Numbered from the stretch's first letter, positions 8,350-17,627 are shown. The stretch is 64,000 bases of DNA from Rhizobium bangladeshense (GCF_001662075.1 NZ_LYPL01000002.1:248001-312000), one strand, 5' to 3'. Numbers and translations are program-made. The notes: generated from the letters alone by a model not told the origin.

Positions 8350-10458
8350 TCACATCTTCCCCGCCACCTTAATCGCAAACGCATACTCAAATGCAATCTC
8401 CTCCAGCCGCTGGAAGCGTCCCGAGGCGCCGCCGTGGCCGGCGTCCATGTTGGTCTTGAGCAGGATCGGCGCCGCGCCGGTCGTCTCCTCACGCAGCTTC
8501 GCCACCCATTTGGCCGGCTCCCAATAGGTGACGCGCGGGTCGGTCAGGCCGCCGAGTGCCAGGATCGGCGGGTAGGCTTTGGCGCCGACATTGTCATAGG
8601 GCGAATAGGCGGCGATCTGGTCGTATTCTTCGCGGCTGTCGATCGGGTTGCCCCATTCCGGCCATTCCGGCGGCGTCAGCGGCAGGGTGTCGTCGAGCAT
8701 GGTGTTGAGCACGTCGACGAAGGGAACGGCGGCGATGATGCCGGCGAATTTTTCCGGCGCCATGTTGGCGACGGCCCCCATCAGCATGCCGCCGGCCGAG
8801 CCGCCCTCGGCGATGATCTTCGCATAAGAGGTGAACTTCTGTTGATTCAGATAGTCGGCCGCAGCGATGAAATCTTTGAAGCTGTTGGTCTTCTTATCCA
8901 TCTTGCCGTCTTCGTACCAGGCAAAGCCCTTGTCCTTGCCGCCGCGGATATGGGCGATAGCATAGACGAAGCCGCGGTCGGCGAGCGACAGGCAATTGGT
9001 GTTGAAGCCGGCCGGAATGGTGATGCCATAGGCGCCGTAGCCGTAGAGCAGGCAGGGCGCCGTGCCGTCGAGCGGCGTGTCCTTGCGATAGAGCAGGGTG
9101 ACCGGCACCGTCTCGCCGTCCCAGGCGGGCGCGAAGACGCGGCGGGTGACGTAGTCGTCGGGATTGTGGCCCGACGGCACTTCCTGCGTTTTGAGCAGGG
9201 TGCGCTCGCGCGTCACCATGTTGTAATCATAGAGCTGCGACGGCGTCGTCATCGAGGAATAGGAGAAGCGGATGACATCCGTGTCGTATTCCGCCGCCCC
9301 CGAAAGCCCCAGCGAATATGCTTCCTCGGCAAAGGCGATCGCATGTTCCTCGCCGGTCTTCCGGTCGCGGATCATGATCTGCGGCAACCCGTCCTTGCGC
9401 TCCAGCCACAGCAGATGGCGGGCATAGGCCATGTGGCTGATGATCAGCGTGCCCGGCTTATGCGGCACGACCTCGCGCCAGTTTTCCTTGCCCGGTCTAT
9501 CAACCGGCGCTTCCATGATCTTGAAATCCTTGGCGCCGCCGTCATTCGTCAGGATGTAGAAGACGTCGCCGCCCTCGGTCAGCGAATATTCGATGCCTTC
9601 CTCGCGCGCCGCCACCAGCTTCGGCTCGGCCGTCAGATCCTTGGTCGACAGCAGGCGGTATTCGCTGGTCTCGTGGTCGTGGATATCGATATAGATGAAG
9701 TCATCAAGCAGCGAGCCGCCGACGCCCATGAAGAAGCCGGCATCCGCTTCCTCGTAGACCAGGCGGTCTTCCGATTGCGGCCGGCCGACAATATGGTGGA
9801 ACACCTTCGAGGGCCGGTGGTTCTCGTCGAGCGCCGAATAGAAGAAGCTCTTGCCGTCGGGCGCCCAGACGCCGCCGCCGCCAGTATTCTCGATCACGTC
9901 GTCGAGATCCTGGCCGGTCGAGAGGTCGCGCACCTTCAGCGTGAAGAACTCCGAGCCCTTGTCGTCATAGCCCCAGATGCCGCGGCCGTGGTCGGTCGAA
10001 TGATCGAGACCGGCGAGGCGGAAATAGGCCTTGCCTGATGCTTCCTTGTCGCCGTCGAGCAGCACCGTGCGGATCGTCTCGTCGGCGACACGGCCATCGC
10101 GAGGAATGCGAAAATAACGCGGCTGTTCGCCGCCGGTCACGTAGGACGTGCCGTAGGCATAGGCGCCGTCCTTCACCGGCACCGAGCTGTCGTCTTCCTT
10201 GATGCGGCCGCGCATTTCGGAAAACAGCTGCTTCTGCAGCGGCTTGGTGTCTTCCATCGCCGCATTCATATATGCGTTTTCGGCTTCCAGATGCCGGCGG
10301 ATCTCGGGGTCCAGGATCGAGGGATCCTTGAACATCGCCTGCCAGTTGTCGGCCCGCAGCCAGGCATAGTCATCCGTGCGGGTAATGCCGTGGCGCGTAT
10401 CGGAGACGGGCTTCTTCGGTGCGGCAGGCGGTGTCGGCAGGCTCTTGAAAACGGACAA
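8350..10458 (-). CDS. ptrB: S9 family serine peptidase, oligopeptidase B type
   Basis: The roughly 702-residue peptidase should cleave short peptides after basic residues, in the cytoplasm. It has an N-terminal seven-bladed propeller (DDYAWLRADNW is the usual opening) and a C-terminal alpha/beta hydrolase. The nucleophile is in EGGSAGGMLMGAV, the acid region is LALGGLTDPRVTYWEPAKW and the histidine is in NMDAGHGGASGRF. I prefer a TTG start at 10458 (SVFKSLPTPP) with GGAG eight bases upstream; the frame is open to 10521 but without homology. No signal peptide is present. The oligopeptidase B assignment over prolyl oligopeptidase rests on overall likeness and length. Confidence 0.87.
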   Translation of the reverse strand: MSVFKSLPTPPAAPKKPVSDTRHGITRTDDYAWLRADNWQAMFKDPSILDPEIRRHLEAENAYMNAAMEDTKPLQKQLFSEMRGRIKEDDSSVPVKDGAYAYGTSYVTGGEQPRYFRIPRDGRVADETIRTVLLDGDKEASGKAYFRLAGLDHSTDHGRGIWGYDDKGSEFFTLKVRDLSTGQDLDDVIENTGGGGVWAPDGKSFFYSALDENHRPSKVFHHIVGRPQSEDRLVYEEADAGFFMGVGGSLLDDFIYIDIHDHETSEYRLLSTKDLTAEPKLVAAREEGIEYSLTEGGDVFYILTNDGGAKDFKIMEAPVDRPGKENWREVVPHKPGTLIISHMAYARHLLWLERKDGLPQIMIRDRKTGEEHAIAFAEEAYSLGLSGAAEYDTDVIRFSYSSMTTPSQLYDYNMVTRERTLLKTQEVPSGHNPDDYVTRRVFAPAWDGETVPVTLLYRKDTPLDGTAPCLLYGYGAYGITIPAGFNTNCLSLADRGFVYAIAHIRGGKDKGFAWYEDGKMDKKTNSFKDFIAAADYLNQQKFTSYAKIIAEGGSAGGMLMGAVANMAPEKFAGIIAAVPFVDVLNTMLDDTLPLTPPEWPEWGNPIDSREEYDQIAAYSPYDNVGAKAYPPILALGGLTDPRVTYWEPAKWVAKLREETTGAAPILLKTNMDAGHGGASGRFQRLEEIAFEYAFAIKVAGKM

Positions 10459-10714
10459 GGAATTGGCTCCGGTGGGAATGTCGGGTTGGCAAGAGATAGA
10501 GGCGCGCCGCCGCCGGATCAAGCGTCAAGGCTGCGTCAAGCGGAGCGGGCGACCATTCACAGGCGAGGGGAGTGCTCTGCCCGGCCTGCCTTGATGTCAC
10601 CACAATGTTTAAGAAAGTCCGCTATCCCAGAGCGAAATTTGCACGTGCCCAGCCCTCCGGCAAGCCGCCGCTGGCCCGGATGAGACTGTACAACAGCAAG
10701 GAATTTTCTCCGCA

Positions 10715-11104
10715 ATGCCGAAACGTCTGCTCCTGCTTGTATCCCTGGCCGGCCTGGCCGCCCCCGCTTTTGCCGTCGATCCCGCGATCAAGAAGCAGCT
10801 GGAAAAACTCGATCCTGCGACCCGCCTGGAACAGAGCTGCGATACGGAGGCGATGAGCCGCATCACGAAGGACAGCACCGGTTTCAAGCCCGATAAGGTG
10901 ATCGCCTATACGTTCAAGGATCCGATCGCCGGCGACAATTCGCTGCAGGCTCCGGGCGCAGTCTTCCGCAGCAAGGGCGACTGGTATCATCTTTCCTTCA
11001 CTTGCATCACCGGCCCGCAGCATCTCAACGTGCGCCAGCTCGATTACCAGATCGGCGAGAAGGTGCCGCGCGAGAAGTGGGACAAATATTATCTCTACGA
11101 TTGA
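10715..11104 (+). CDS. DUF930 domain-containing exported protein
   Basis: The 129-residue protein begins with a clear signal peptide (MPKRLLLLVSLAGLAAPAFA) followed by a DUF930-type domain: LDPATRLEQSCDTEAMSRI, PDKVIAYTF and the C-terminal WYHLSFTCITGP. Two cysteines (in QSCDTE and FTCITG) could form a disulphide in the periplasm. The function of the family is unknown. It is followed 90 bases downstream by another exported protein, the deacetylase, on the same strand. Confidence 0.85.
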   Translation: MPKRLLLLVSLAGLAAPAFAVDPAIKKQLEKLDPATRLEQSCDTEAMSRITKDSTGFKPDKVIAYTFKDPIAGDNSLQAPGAVFRSKGDWYHLSFTCITGPQHLNVRQLDYQIGEKVPREKWDKYYLYD

Positions 11105-11194
11105 CCGCTGTTCCGGCAGCTGCGCTGACCGGCCACATGGCGGTGGGCGAAAACGGCCTCTAAACTTGCTCGATCGAATCGTAGAAGTCCGTCA

Positions 11195-11983
11195 ATGAAC
11201 CGCATCCTCATCGCTTCGGCGTTCCTTCTGGCCTGCATCTCCGCGGTATGCGCGGCCGAAACGCCGCCGCTGCCGGTCGCCGTTGCCCCGGTCATAAAGG
11301 CGCCCGCGGCAAAGCTCGTCGAGCCGCGCCTCTTTATTGCCCGTTCCAACATACCAGGCCATGCCCGCATTGCCCTGACGTTCGATGCCTGCATGGGCCA
11401 GGCGGACGAGCGCATCCTGTCGACCCTGGTGCGCGAGCGCATTCCGGCGACGATCTTCGTCACCGCCCGCTGGCTGAAGCGCAACCCCGCCGCCCTTGCC
11501 GTTTTCCTGCAGAATCCCGAGCTGTTCGAACTCGAAAATCATGGCGAGAACCACATTCCGGCCGTCGACACGCCGACGCTGGTCTATGGCATAGCCTCCG
11601 CCGGTTCGCCGCAGGCCGTCCGACAGGAAGTCGAAGGCGGCGCTGCCGCCATGCTCGCATCCGGCATTCCCGCACCGCACTGGTTCCGCGGCTCGACCGC
11701 CAAATATGACCTTTCCGCCATCGGCGAAGTCCGCGCCATGGGCTATCGCATCGCAGGCTATTCCGTGAACGGCGACGGCGGGTCGCTGCTCGGCGCCGCA
11801 ATCACCGAAAAACGCATCGCCTCGGCCAAGGACGGCGATGTCGTCATCTCCCACATCAACCAGCCGACCCATGCGGCGGGAGAAGGGGTGGCGAAGGCGC
11901 TGGTCGATTTGAAAGCCGAGGGCACGGAGTTTGTTCGGCTGCAGGATGTGAAAGATATGGGCGACGATCAGACGACGGAGTAG
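11195..11983 (+). CDS. Exported polysaccharide deacetylase family protein
   Basis: The 262-residue protein has a signal peptide (MNRILIASAFLLACISAVCA) and a NodB-homology domain that would remove acetyl groups from cell-wall or surface glycans. Visible motifs are RIALTFDACMGQ (motif 1), ENHGENH (metal-binding histidines), HWFRGSTAKYD (motif 3), VNGDGG and ISHINQ (motif 5). Motif 1 reads FDAC where the classic form is FDDG, so the usual second, metal-binding aspartate is replaced by alanine. The variant probably defines a subfamily, not decay, because the remaining motifs are intact. Confidence 0.83.
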   Translation: MNRILIASAFLLACISAVCAAETPPLPVAVAPVIKAPAAKLVEPRLFIARSNIPGHARIALTFDACMGQADERILSTLVRERIPATIFVTARWLKRNPAALAVFLQNPELFELENHGENHIPAVDTPTLVYGIASAGSPQAVRQEVEGGAAAMLASGIPAPHWFRGSTAKYDLSAIGEVRAMGYRIAGYSVNGDGGSLLGAAITEKRIASAKDGDVVISHINQPTHAAGEGVAKALVDLKAEGTEFVRLQDVKDMGDDQTTE

Positions 11984-12038
11984 TTCTGTGGTTGAGGGTG
12001 TGCCGTGGCTGCGGGGCACAGCAGCCGATATGAAGCCC

Positions 12039-13331
12039 CTATCTCAACCCACTCCCAACCCGCAGCCCATCTTCCCCAAACCGCCGCATCCCCGGCCCAT
12101 CCCGGTCGAGCGCGAAATCCTCGAACCAGTCGCGATGCATGCCGGCAATCATAGCGCCGATCATTTGGGCGGCGAGGTAGGAAAAGGTAATGCCGTTGCC
12201 GCCGTAACCATAGGCGGCAACCACATGCGGCATGCCGGGCACCGGCCCGATCAGCGGCAGGCCGTCGGCCGTTTCGCCGAAGGTTCCGCCCCAGACATGG
12301 GCGATGCGGGCATCGGCTCTCGGCCATAGCCGCTTCATCTTCTCCTGGATTGCGCGAATCTTGGACGGCAGCCGGCGATCCCGCGCCGCTGCATCCGTCG
12401 TCCCGTCATCCTCGCCACCGGCGACGATGCGGTTGTCGGCGGTCGTGCGCATGTAGAGATAGGGATGGCTGTCCTCCCAAATCAACGCCCTGTCGCGCCA
12501 GAACGTGGCGGCGTGCTGCGGGACGGTGGCGAATGCCCAGCTCGAGCTTGTCCGGTGCAGCTTCGGCATATCGAGGCCGGGCATCGAATAGCCGGTTGCC
12601 AGCACCACATGCCGCGCTTCGATGACATGGGTGCCGTCGGTTTCGACCGTCACGTGGTCGCCTTCGCTGTGTAGCGCGGTTACCGAAGCCCGGACCAGCT
12701 GCGCGCCGTGCCGCATAGCCATCGCAATCAGTGCCCAGGTCAAGAGCAGTGGATCGGCCTCCGCCGAGCCCGGCGAATAGATCGCCCCATCCCGATCGAG
12801 CTCGAACTGGGTGAAGAGATCGGGATGTTCGAGATAGACGCCGGGCAGGCCGGCCCGGCGCCGCAGCTGGCGCTCTTTCAGCAGGTCGCGGGCGCTTTCC
12901 TGGTTGGCGGCGAGATAGAGCGTGTTGCGCGGCCGGAAGCCGCAGGCGATCGCGTTTGCGGCGACCAGCTTGGCAAGGCCTGCGACGGAAGCGGCGCTGC
13001 GGCGATAGATGCCGGCGGCGCGCTCGAAGCCGTACCAGGTCTCCAGCTCGCTGAGCGTACTGTCGATCTCCCATTGCAGCATCGCGGTGCTGGCGGCAGT
13101 ACTGCCGAAACCCGGCTCCTCCCGGTCGACGATGACAACGGAGAAGCCGCGCGCCGCAAGGTGCTCTGCGACCAGCGCGCCGGTGATGCCGCCGCCGATC
13201 ACCGCGACATCGGTGGAAAAGCTCTCAGCGATCGCTTGCCATGCTGGCCGTATGCCGGTTCGTCCCCAGAGCGAACGGCCGCTGACCATCTGCTCATGAT
13301 CGGCTTCGTCGAGATCGAGATCGGATGCCAC
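12039..13331 (-). CDS. FAD-dependent oxidoreductase, DAO family
   Basis: The 430-residue flavoenzyme resembles the glycine/D-amino-acid oxidase (DAO) family. The Rossmann dinucleotide motif is DVAVIGGGITGALVAEHLAARG near residue 40 and the flavin-contacting C-terminal part is YGYGGNGITFSYLAAQM. A middle segment, ARHVVLATGYSMPGLDMP, is typical of the family. The start is a GTG at 13331 behind GAGGAG. It lies 18 bases downstream of the AI-2E gene and is probably co-transcribed with it. The substrate cannot be predicted. Confidence 0.85.
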   Translation of the reverse strand: MASDLDLDEADHEQMVSGRSLWGRTGIRPAWQAIAESFSTDVAVIGGGITGALVAEHLAARGFSVVIVDREEPGFGSTAASTAMLQWEIDSTLSELETWYGFERAAGIYRRSAASVAGLAKLVAANAIACGFRPRNTLYLAANQESARDLLKERQLRRRAGLPGVYLEHPDLFTQFELDRDGAIYSPGSAEADPLLLTWALIAMAMRHGAQLVRASVTALHSEGDHVTVETDGTHVIEARHVVLATGYSMPGLDMPKLHRTSSSWAFATVPQHAATFWRDRALIWEDSHPYLYMRTTADNRIVAGGEDDGTTDAAARDRRLPSKIRAIQEKMKRLWPRADARIAHVWGGTFGETADGLPLIGPVPGMPHVVAAYGYGGNGITFSYLAAQMIGAMIAGMHRDWFEDFALDRDGPGMRRFGEDGLRVGSGLR

Positions 13332-13349
13332 AGATGTCTCCTCGCTTGA

Positions 13350-14591
13350 TCACTTCGGCAATTGCGGCTGCGGTCTTTCTTCGATCAGCAATTCCTCGAT
13401 AATAGTCATCACGATCAGCGACAGCGGCAGCGCCAGCATCGCCCCGACCGCGCCCCACATCCAGGTCCAGAACAGGATGGCCAAGAAGACGATAAAGGGG
13501 TTGATTTCCAGCCGCCGTCCCATCACTGCCGGGAAAATCAGGTTCTCCATGACGAGGTGCACGGTGAAAAAGGCGGCGGCCGGCATCAGGCCGACGATGA
13601 AGGCGTCATAGGTGATGATGCCGGCGATGGCGACGGAAAGCGTCATCAGCGTGATGCCGAGATAGGGAATGAAGCTCGACAGGAAGGCGAAGAAGCCCCA
13701 CAGCACCGGTGCCGACAATCCGCTCGCATAGGCGATGACCGTCATGACGACGCCGAGCCCGACATAGATCAGCGAGGCGGTGGCGAAATAGAAGCCGAGC
13801 ACCTGCTCGACGGCATTGATGACGCGGATCGCCGCCAGCCGCTGCGTGCGGGTGCGGAAGGTCATGATGATTGTCTTGCGCAGATTGACCCGGCTGGCGA
13901 GGAAGAGGAGCAGTGCGGCGAAGAAGATCAGCCCCTGCACCAGCGCCGGCGTCAGGCTTGTGGTCACCAAATGCAGGACGTTGCCGGTGTTTTCGAGCAG
14001 CGCGCCGATCGACATCGGCCCGCTTTCGAATGTCGCCGGCGTGATATGCAGCCATTCGATGCGCTCGAGATAGGGCATGATGCGGCTGATCGTCCGCTCG
14101 ACGAAAGCCGGCGCTTCGTTGGCAAGCATCGTCAGCGGACCGACAAGCGAATTGGCCAGCAGAGCGATCACCAGGGCGACGGCGCTCGACAGAAGGAAAG
14201 CGTTGGCGAGCCGCGGCACGCCCATTTTGCCGAGATTTTCCGCGGCGAGGCCGAGGATCATGCCGACGACGACGGCAAGGGTGATAGGAATGAGGATCAG
14301 CGACATCATGTAGACGGCGGCAAGGCCGAGTATGGCAAAGATGCCGATGATCGCCCAGGCCATGCTGATATCAAGCCCGTCCTTTTCAAGCCGATGCACC
14401 GGCGGGGGAGGCAATTCCTCCGCCGTCTCCCGCAATGACTGCGCCCAGGCGCTGGTATGACGTTCGCCGATGGCGATCTTCCTTGCTTGTTTCCGGATGC
14501 CGTTGGCGATGCCCATGCGGTGAGGTCCCCGAAGCCCCATTGCTTCGCCACGAAAACGCGCTGATGCGGTTCCGGTTCCGCTTGGGGTCAT
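13350..14591 (-). CDS. AI-2E family transporter (PerM-like membrane protein)
   Basis: The protein of up to 413 residues has the features of the AI-2E/PerM family of exporters: paired helices at the start (MAWAIIGIFAILGLAAVYMM), a soluble middle region, then a helix cluster with GLSAPVLWGFFAFLSSFIPYLG, the family signature, and the VMENLIFPAVMGRRLEINP segment. Transport substrates differ between members. The start is uncertain: ATGs at 14591, 14540 and 14516 all precede a charged tail, and none has a convincing ribosome binding site. I give the longest. The FAD oxidoreductase follows at once. Confidence 0.85.
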   Translation of the reverse strand: MTPSGTGTASARFRGEAMGLRGPHRMGIANGIRKQARKIAIGERHTSAWAQSLRETAEELPPPPVHRLEKDGLDISMAWAIIGIFAILGLAAVYMMSLILIPITLAVVVGMILGLAAENLGKMGVPRLANAFLLSSAVALVIALLANSLVGPLTMLANEAPAFVERTISRIMPYLERIEWLHITPATFESGPMSIGALLENTGNVLHLVTTSLTPALVQGLIFFAALLLFLASRVNLRKTIIMTFRTRTQRLAAIRVINAVEQVLGFYFATASLIYVGLGVVMTVIAYASGLSAPVLWGFFAFLSSFIPYLGITLMTLSVAIAGIITYDAFIVGLMPAAAFFTVHLVMENLIFPAVMGRRLEINPFIVFLAILFWTWMWGAVGAMLALPLSLIVMTIIEELLIEERPQPQLPK

Positions 14592-14734
14592 GCGACGTCA
14601 AAAGATGTCCCCTCGGCTTGCCGCAGGGGCGATCAGCAGGAGACCTCCGCCCTCATCGACGACCGCGTGGATTTGATGCGGCCGCCGGAACAACCTCCCG
14701 GTCGCCGACGTTCGATCTCTGAAGGAGATAGCTC

Positions 14735-15118
14735 ATGACTGCAGATCGCGATCAGACGAAGGTCACCGAGAGCTTTTCGACCAATCCCCCTTATGCGGAC
14801 GAGACGAAGCTCAAAGCCGCCGATCGTAGGCGGTGGTGGGGTTGGACCGCCCTCGTGGCGGGTGCGGCGGTCCTCATCATAGCCGGCGTAAGCGTGGCGA
14901 TCTGGCCCGATCCCACCAATAACGATCCGACGGCGACAGCATCGACGAAGCCGGATCCGATCAATGCGCAGCCGTCCGGCCCCGGCACCTTCAACGATGA
15001 CCCGGTCTCCGGCCCTTCACGGCCGCCCGAAGCGACGGACCGCGATCCGACGCCGAGCGGAAGCGGTAGCGGACCGACCGGGGTGACCACGCCATCCGGA
15101 ACCGAAAAGGTTCAATAG
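14735..15118 (+). CDS. Hypothetical single-pass membrane protein with disordered tail
   Basis: The 127-residue protein has one transmembrane helix (WTALVAGAAVLIIAGVSVAIW, about residues 35-55) preceded by basic residues and followed by a low-complexity tail rich in proline, serine, threonine, glycine and aspartate (DPVSGPSRPPEATDRDPTPS). The N-terminus is probably inside and the tail outside. A strong AAGGAGAT site precedes the ATG. I do not recognise a family. Low-complexity sequence limits confidence in any function. Confidence 0.7.
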   Translation: MTADRDQTKVTESFSTNPPYADETKLKAADRRRWWGWTALVAGAAVLIIAGVSVAIWPDPTNNDPTATASTKPDPINAQPSGPGTFNDDPVSGPSRPPEATDRDPTPSGSGSGPTGVTTPSGTEKVQ

Positions 15119-15125
15119 ATGGAGT

Positions 15126-16079
15126 TCAGGCCGACAGCGTCAGGCCGATGCCCCAGGGATCCCTGAGGAAGACGCCGCCATCGCGTTTCTCGCTGTCGAT
15201 CTCCAGCGCGTCGAGCTTCGAGACCGCCGCATCGAGCGTCGCCTTGTCGTTGAAACGGATCTTGTAATCCGAAAGCCCGGTCATATTGTCGGCGCGCGGA
15301 GCCGCACCGCGGCTGTTCCAGATATTGGCGGCGAGATGGTGATGATAGCCGCCGGTGGCAAAGAAGCTTGCGCCGGGATAACGGGCCATCAGCTTGAGGC
15401 CGAGCACGTCGCGGTAGAAGGCGTCGGCCTGCGGGATATCGCCGACCTGCAGATGCAGATGGCCGATCGCCGTGCCCTCAGCCATGCCGCCCCAGCGATC
15501 CTCGGGCGCGCTGTCGTAAAGCGCCTGCAGGTCGAGGCGCAGAGTCGCCATCTCCACCATGCCGTCCTGATGGAACTTCCATCCTTCGTGCGGCCGGTCG
15601 GCATAGATTTCGATGCCGTTGCCTTCCGGGTCGGAAAGATAGATCGCCTCGCTGACGAGATGGTCGGAGGCGCCGTCGAGCACGACATTGTTATGCGCCG
15701 CGTGGCGCAGCCACCGCGCCAGTTCGGTGCGGTCGGGCATCAGGAAGGCGGTGTGGAACAGCCCGGCGGCGTTTCGCGGCGCGATGGCGGCATTCCCAGC
15801 GGTCGTCAGCGTCAGCAGCGGCAGAGCGCCGACCCCGAGAACCTCGCCGCTTGCCGTCTTGTCGATGACTTTCAGACCGAGCATCGACTGATAGAAGCCG
15901 GAAACGAGGCCGAGGTCCTTAACGACGAGATGCGATTGGTCGATATAGGCAGGCCGCGTCAGCGCATAGGATGTTTCGGTCGTCATGGATAATTCTCCTG
16001 CCTCTGGGATCGACGGCGCACCGGCGGTGGCGGCAACCATGCCGCCCGTGGCAAGCCCGAGAAAGTGTCGCCGGTTCAT
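15126..16079 (-). CDS. VOC family protein with possible Tat signal peptide
   Basis: The protein has two vicinal-oxygen-chelate (glyoxalase/extradiol dioxygenase) modules: HLVVKDLGLVSGFYQSMLGL near the start, and IGHLHLQVGDIPQADAFYRDVLGL in the second half. The usual metal-ligand pattern is partly visible (H in SHLVV, E in NGIEIYADRP, H in GHLHL). Two starts are credible. The ATG at 16079 (AGAGGA upstream) adds MNRRHFLGLATGGMVAATAG, which looks like a twin-arginine signal. The ATG at 15986 (MTTETSYALTR) has the stronger AGGAG site and gives a 286-residue cytoplasmic protein. Substrate unknown. Confidence 0.82.
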   Translation of the reverse strand: MNRRHFLGLATGGMVAATAGAPSIPEAGELSMTTETSYALTRPAYIDQSHLVVKDLGLVSGFYQSMLGLKVIDKTASGEVLGVGALPLLTLTTAGNAAIAPRNAAGLFHTAFLMPDRTELARWLRHAAHNNVVLDGASDHLVSEAIYLSDPEGNGIEIYADRPHEGWKFHQDGMVEMATLRLDLQALYDSAPEDRWGGMAEGTAIGHLHLQVGDIPQADAFYRDVLGLKLMARYPGASFFATGGYHHHLAANIWNSRGAAPRADNMTGLSDYKIRFNDKATLDAAVSKLDALEIDSEKRDGGVFLRDPWGIGLTLSA

Positions 16080-16206
16080 GCGCCTGATATCCTCTCGGCT
16101 GCCGTACTTGATCCCTATATGGCCCATCGCCATTGTTCACAGAAGCCTCGTTTTTGAGGATGAAGCGTTGAGCAAGCGTTGACAATCGCTTGCGTGTCCC
16201 GCCGAC

Positions 16207-16220
16207 TTGATCGCGATCAA
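16207..16220. promoter_or_regulatory. FNR/FixK-type anaerobox
   Basis: TTGATCGCGATCAA is a perfect 14-bp palindrome and an exact match to the TTGAT-N4-ATCAA consensus recognised by FNR, FnrN and FixK proteins in rhizobia. It ends 54 bases before the usp start codon, which fits a class II activator site with transcription starting about 20 bases before the gene. Regulation by low oxygen is inferred from this match. Confidence 0.7.
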
Positions 16221-16274
16221 TGCGTCCATATCTTCTAAAGAGGAAGCTTAGCATCTCAGTCATGGAGGGAAGCC

Positions 16275-16694
16275 ATGTACAGGAAGATCATCGTGGCGAT
16301 TGCGCTCGGCGGTCTTGGCAGGGGAGAAGATATCCTCCGCAAGGCCGCATCGCTGCTCGACGAGGGCGGCGAGATTATCGTGCTCAACGTCGTCGAGGAT
16401 GTGCCGACCTATGTCGCGATCGAACTGCCGGCCAATATGCTGGAGGACGCCATGAAGGACGGCCGCGACAGGCTGCAGGCGCTGGTCACCGCAACCGGAG
16501 TCGCGGCAACGGTCGAAATCCGCAACGGCCCGCCGGCCAAGGCCATCATTGCGGCTGCCGAGAGCCATCGCGCCGACCTCATCATCCTCGCCTCGCATGT
16601 GCCGGATTTTTCCAACTACTTCATCGGCGCCACGGCCGACCGCGTCGTGCGCCATGCCAAGTGCTCCGTGCTGGTCGAACGGCACAAGATCTGA
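16275..16694 (+). CDS. Universal stress protein, UspA family
   Basis: The 139-residue single-domain protein has the Usp fold: an opening strand YRKIIVAIALGG, the helix KAASLLDEGGEIIVLNVVED, and the C-terminal nucleotide-binding stretch GATADRVVRHAKCSVLV, close to the ATP-binding consensus G-2x-G-9x-G(S/T) though with GATA in place of the first GS. It sits behind a perfect FNR/FixK box and 156 bases upstream of the hemolysin III gene on the same strand. In rhizobia, Usp genes are often part of the microaerobic regulon, which agrees with that box. Confidence 0.9.
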   Translation: MYRKIIVAIALGGLGRGEDILRKAASLLDEGGEIIVLNVVEDVPTYVAIELPANMLEDAMKDGRDRLQALVTATGVAATVEIRNGPPAKAIIAAAESHRADLIILASHVPDFSNYFIGATADRVVRHAKCSVLVERHKI

Positions 16695-16850
16695 GCGCGC
16701 GTTTTCCCTTTTCTCCGCTCGCCACGCTTAAAGCGCGGCAGGCGCCGCGTGACCTGTCACGAAGATTTACCGCGCCCGCGATGTGCCGCTGTTGCGCCGC
16801 CATCCGTTCAATGCGACCATCACCGTCGGGCACGAAACGGATTGGCGCGC

Positions 16851-17519
16851 ATGGCTGAGTTCAACGGCATTCGCTGGGCTTACGACAGATATGAGCTGAT
16901 CGCCGATGGCATCGTCCATGGCGTCGGCCTCGTGCTGGCGCTGATCGGCGCCACCGTGCTGATCTTCTACGCCACGGTCTGGAGCTCCTACGGCGCACTC
17001 GCCGCGGCCTGGATCTATGGTGTCGGACTGGTGCTGACGCTTGCCATTTCTTTTTCCTACAATCTCTGGCCGGTTTCTCGCACGAAATGGTTCCTGCGCC
17101 GCTTCGATCATTCGGCGATCTTCATCCTGATCGCCGCCACCTATACGCCCTTCCTCCAACGCGGCGCCGACGATCCGCTGCTCTTGTACATGCTGGTGGC
17201 GATCTGGCTGTTCGCCGCAGTCGGCATCGTCCTGAAATGCGTCTTTCCCGGCCGCTACGACCGTCTCGCCATCCTGCTTTACCTCGCCATGGGCTGGAGC
17301 GGCGTGCTGGTCGCCGGGCCTGTCTCTGCGCGCATCCCCTCCGCCTCGATGCTGCTGATCGTCATCGGCGGCGTCCTCTACTCGCTCGGCGTCATCTTTC
17401 ATGTCTGGGAGAAACTGCGCTTCCAGAACGCCATCTGGCACGGTTTCGTCGTCACCGCCGCCGCCGTGCACTATTCGGCCGTCTTCACCTGTTTCAGCCT
17501 GCCGGTGCAGGGTTTCTGA
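16851..17519 (+). CDS. Hemolysin III / TrhA family membrane protein
   Basis: The 222-residue protein is made almost entirely of seven hydrophobic segments and belongs to the hemolysin III (YqfA/TrhA, PAQR-like) family. Conserved polar residues are ELIADGIVHGVG in the first helix, RFDHSAIFILIAATYTPF in the third and a late IWHGFVVTAAAVHY, which supply the histidine and aspartate that bind zinc in PAQR relatives. Members affect membrane lipid balance; the hemolysin name is historical. I chose the ATG at 16851 because the upstream extension to 16749 has no membrane-protein character. Confidence 0.87.
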   Translation: MAEFNGIRWAYDRYELIADGIVHGVGLVLALIGATVLIFYATVWSSYGALAAAWIYGVGLVLTLAISFSYNLWPVSRTKWFLRRFDHSAIFILIAATYTPFLQRGADDPLLLYMLVAIWLFAAVGIVLKCVFPGRYDRLAILLYLAMGWSGVLVAGPVSARIPSASMLLIVIGGVLYSLGVIFHVWEKLRFQNAIWHGFVVTAAAVHYSAVFTCFSLPVQGF

Positions 17520-17627
17520 GGGCTGCCTCAGCGCAGCCATCCGCAAACGGCGTCTCCGCCATCTGCCGTTTACATCTTTTGCACCGCGGCGTATGCCCCC
17601 TGACAGCCAATCGAACCCGGACCAACC

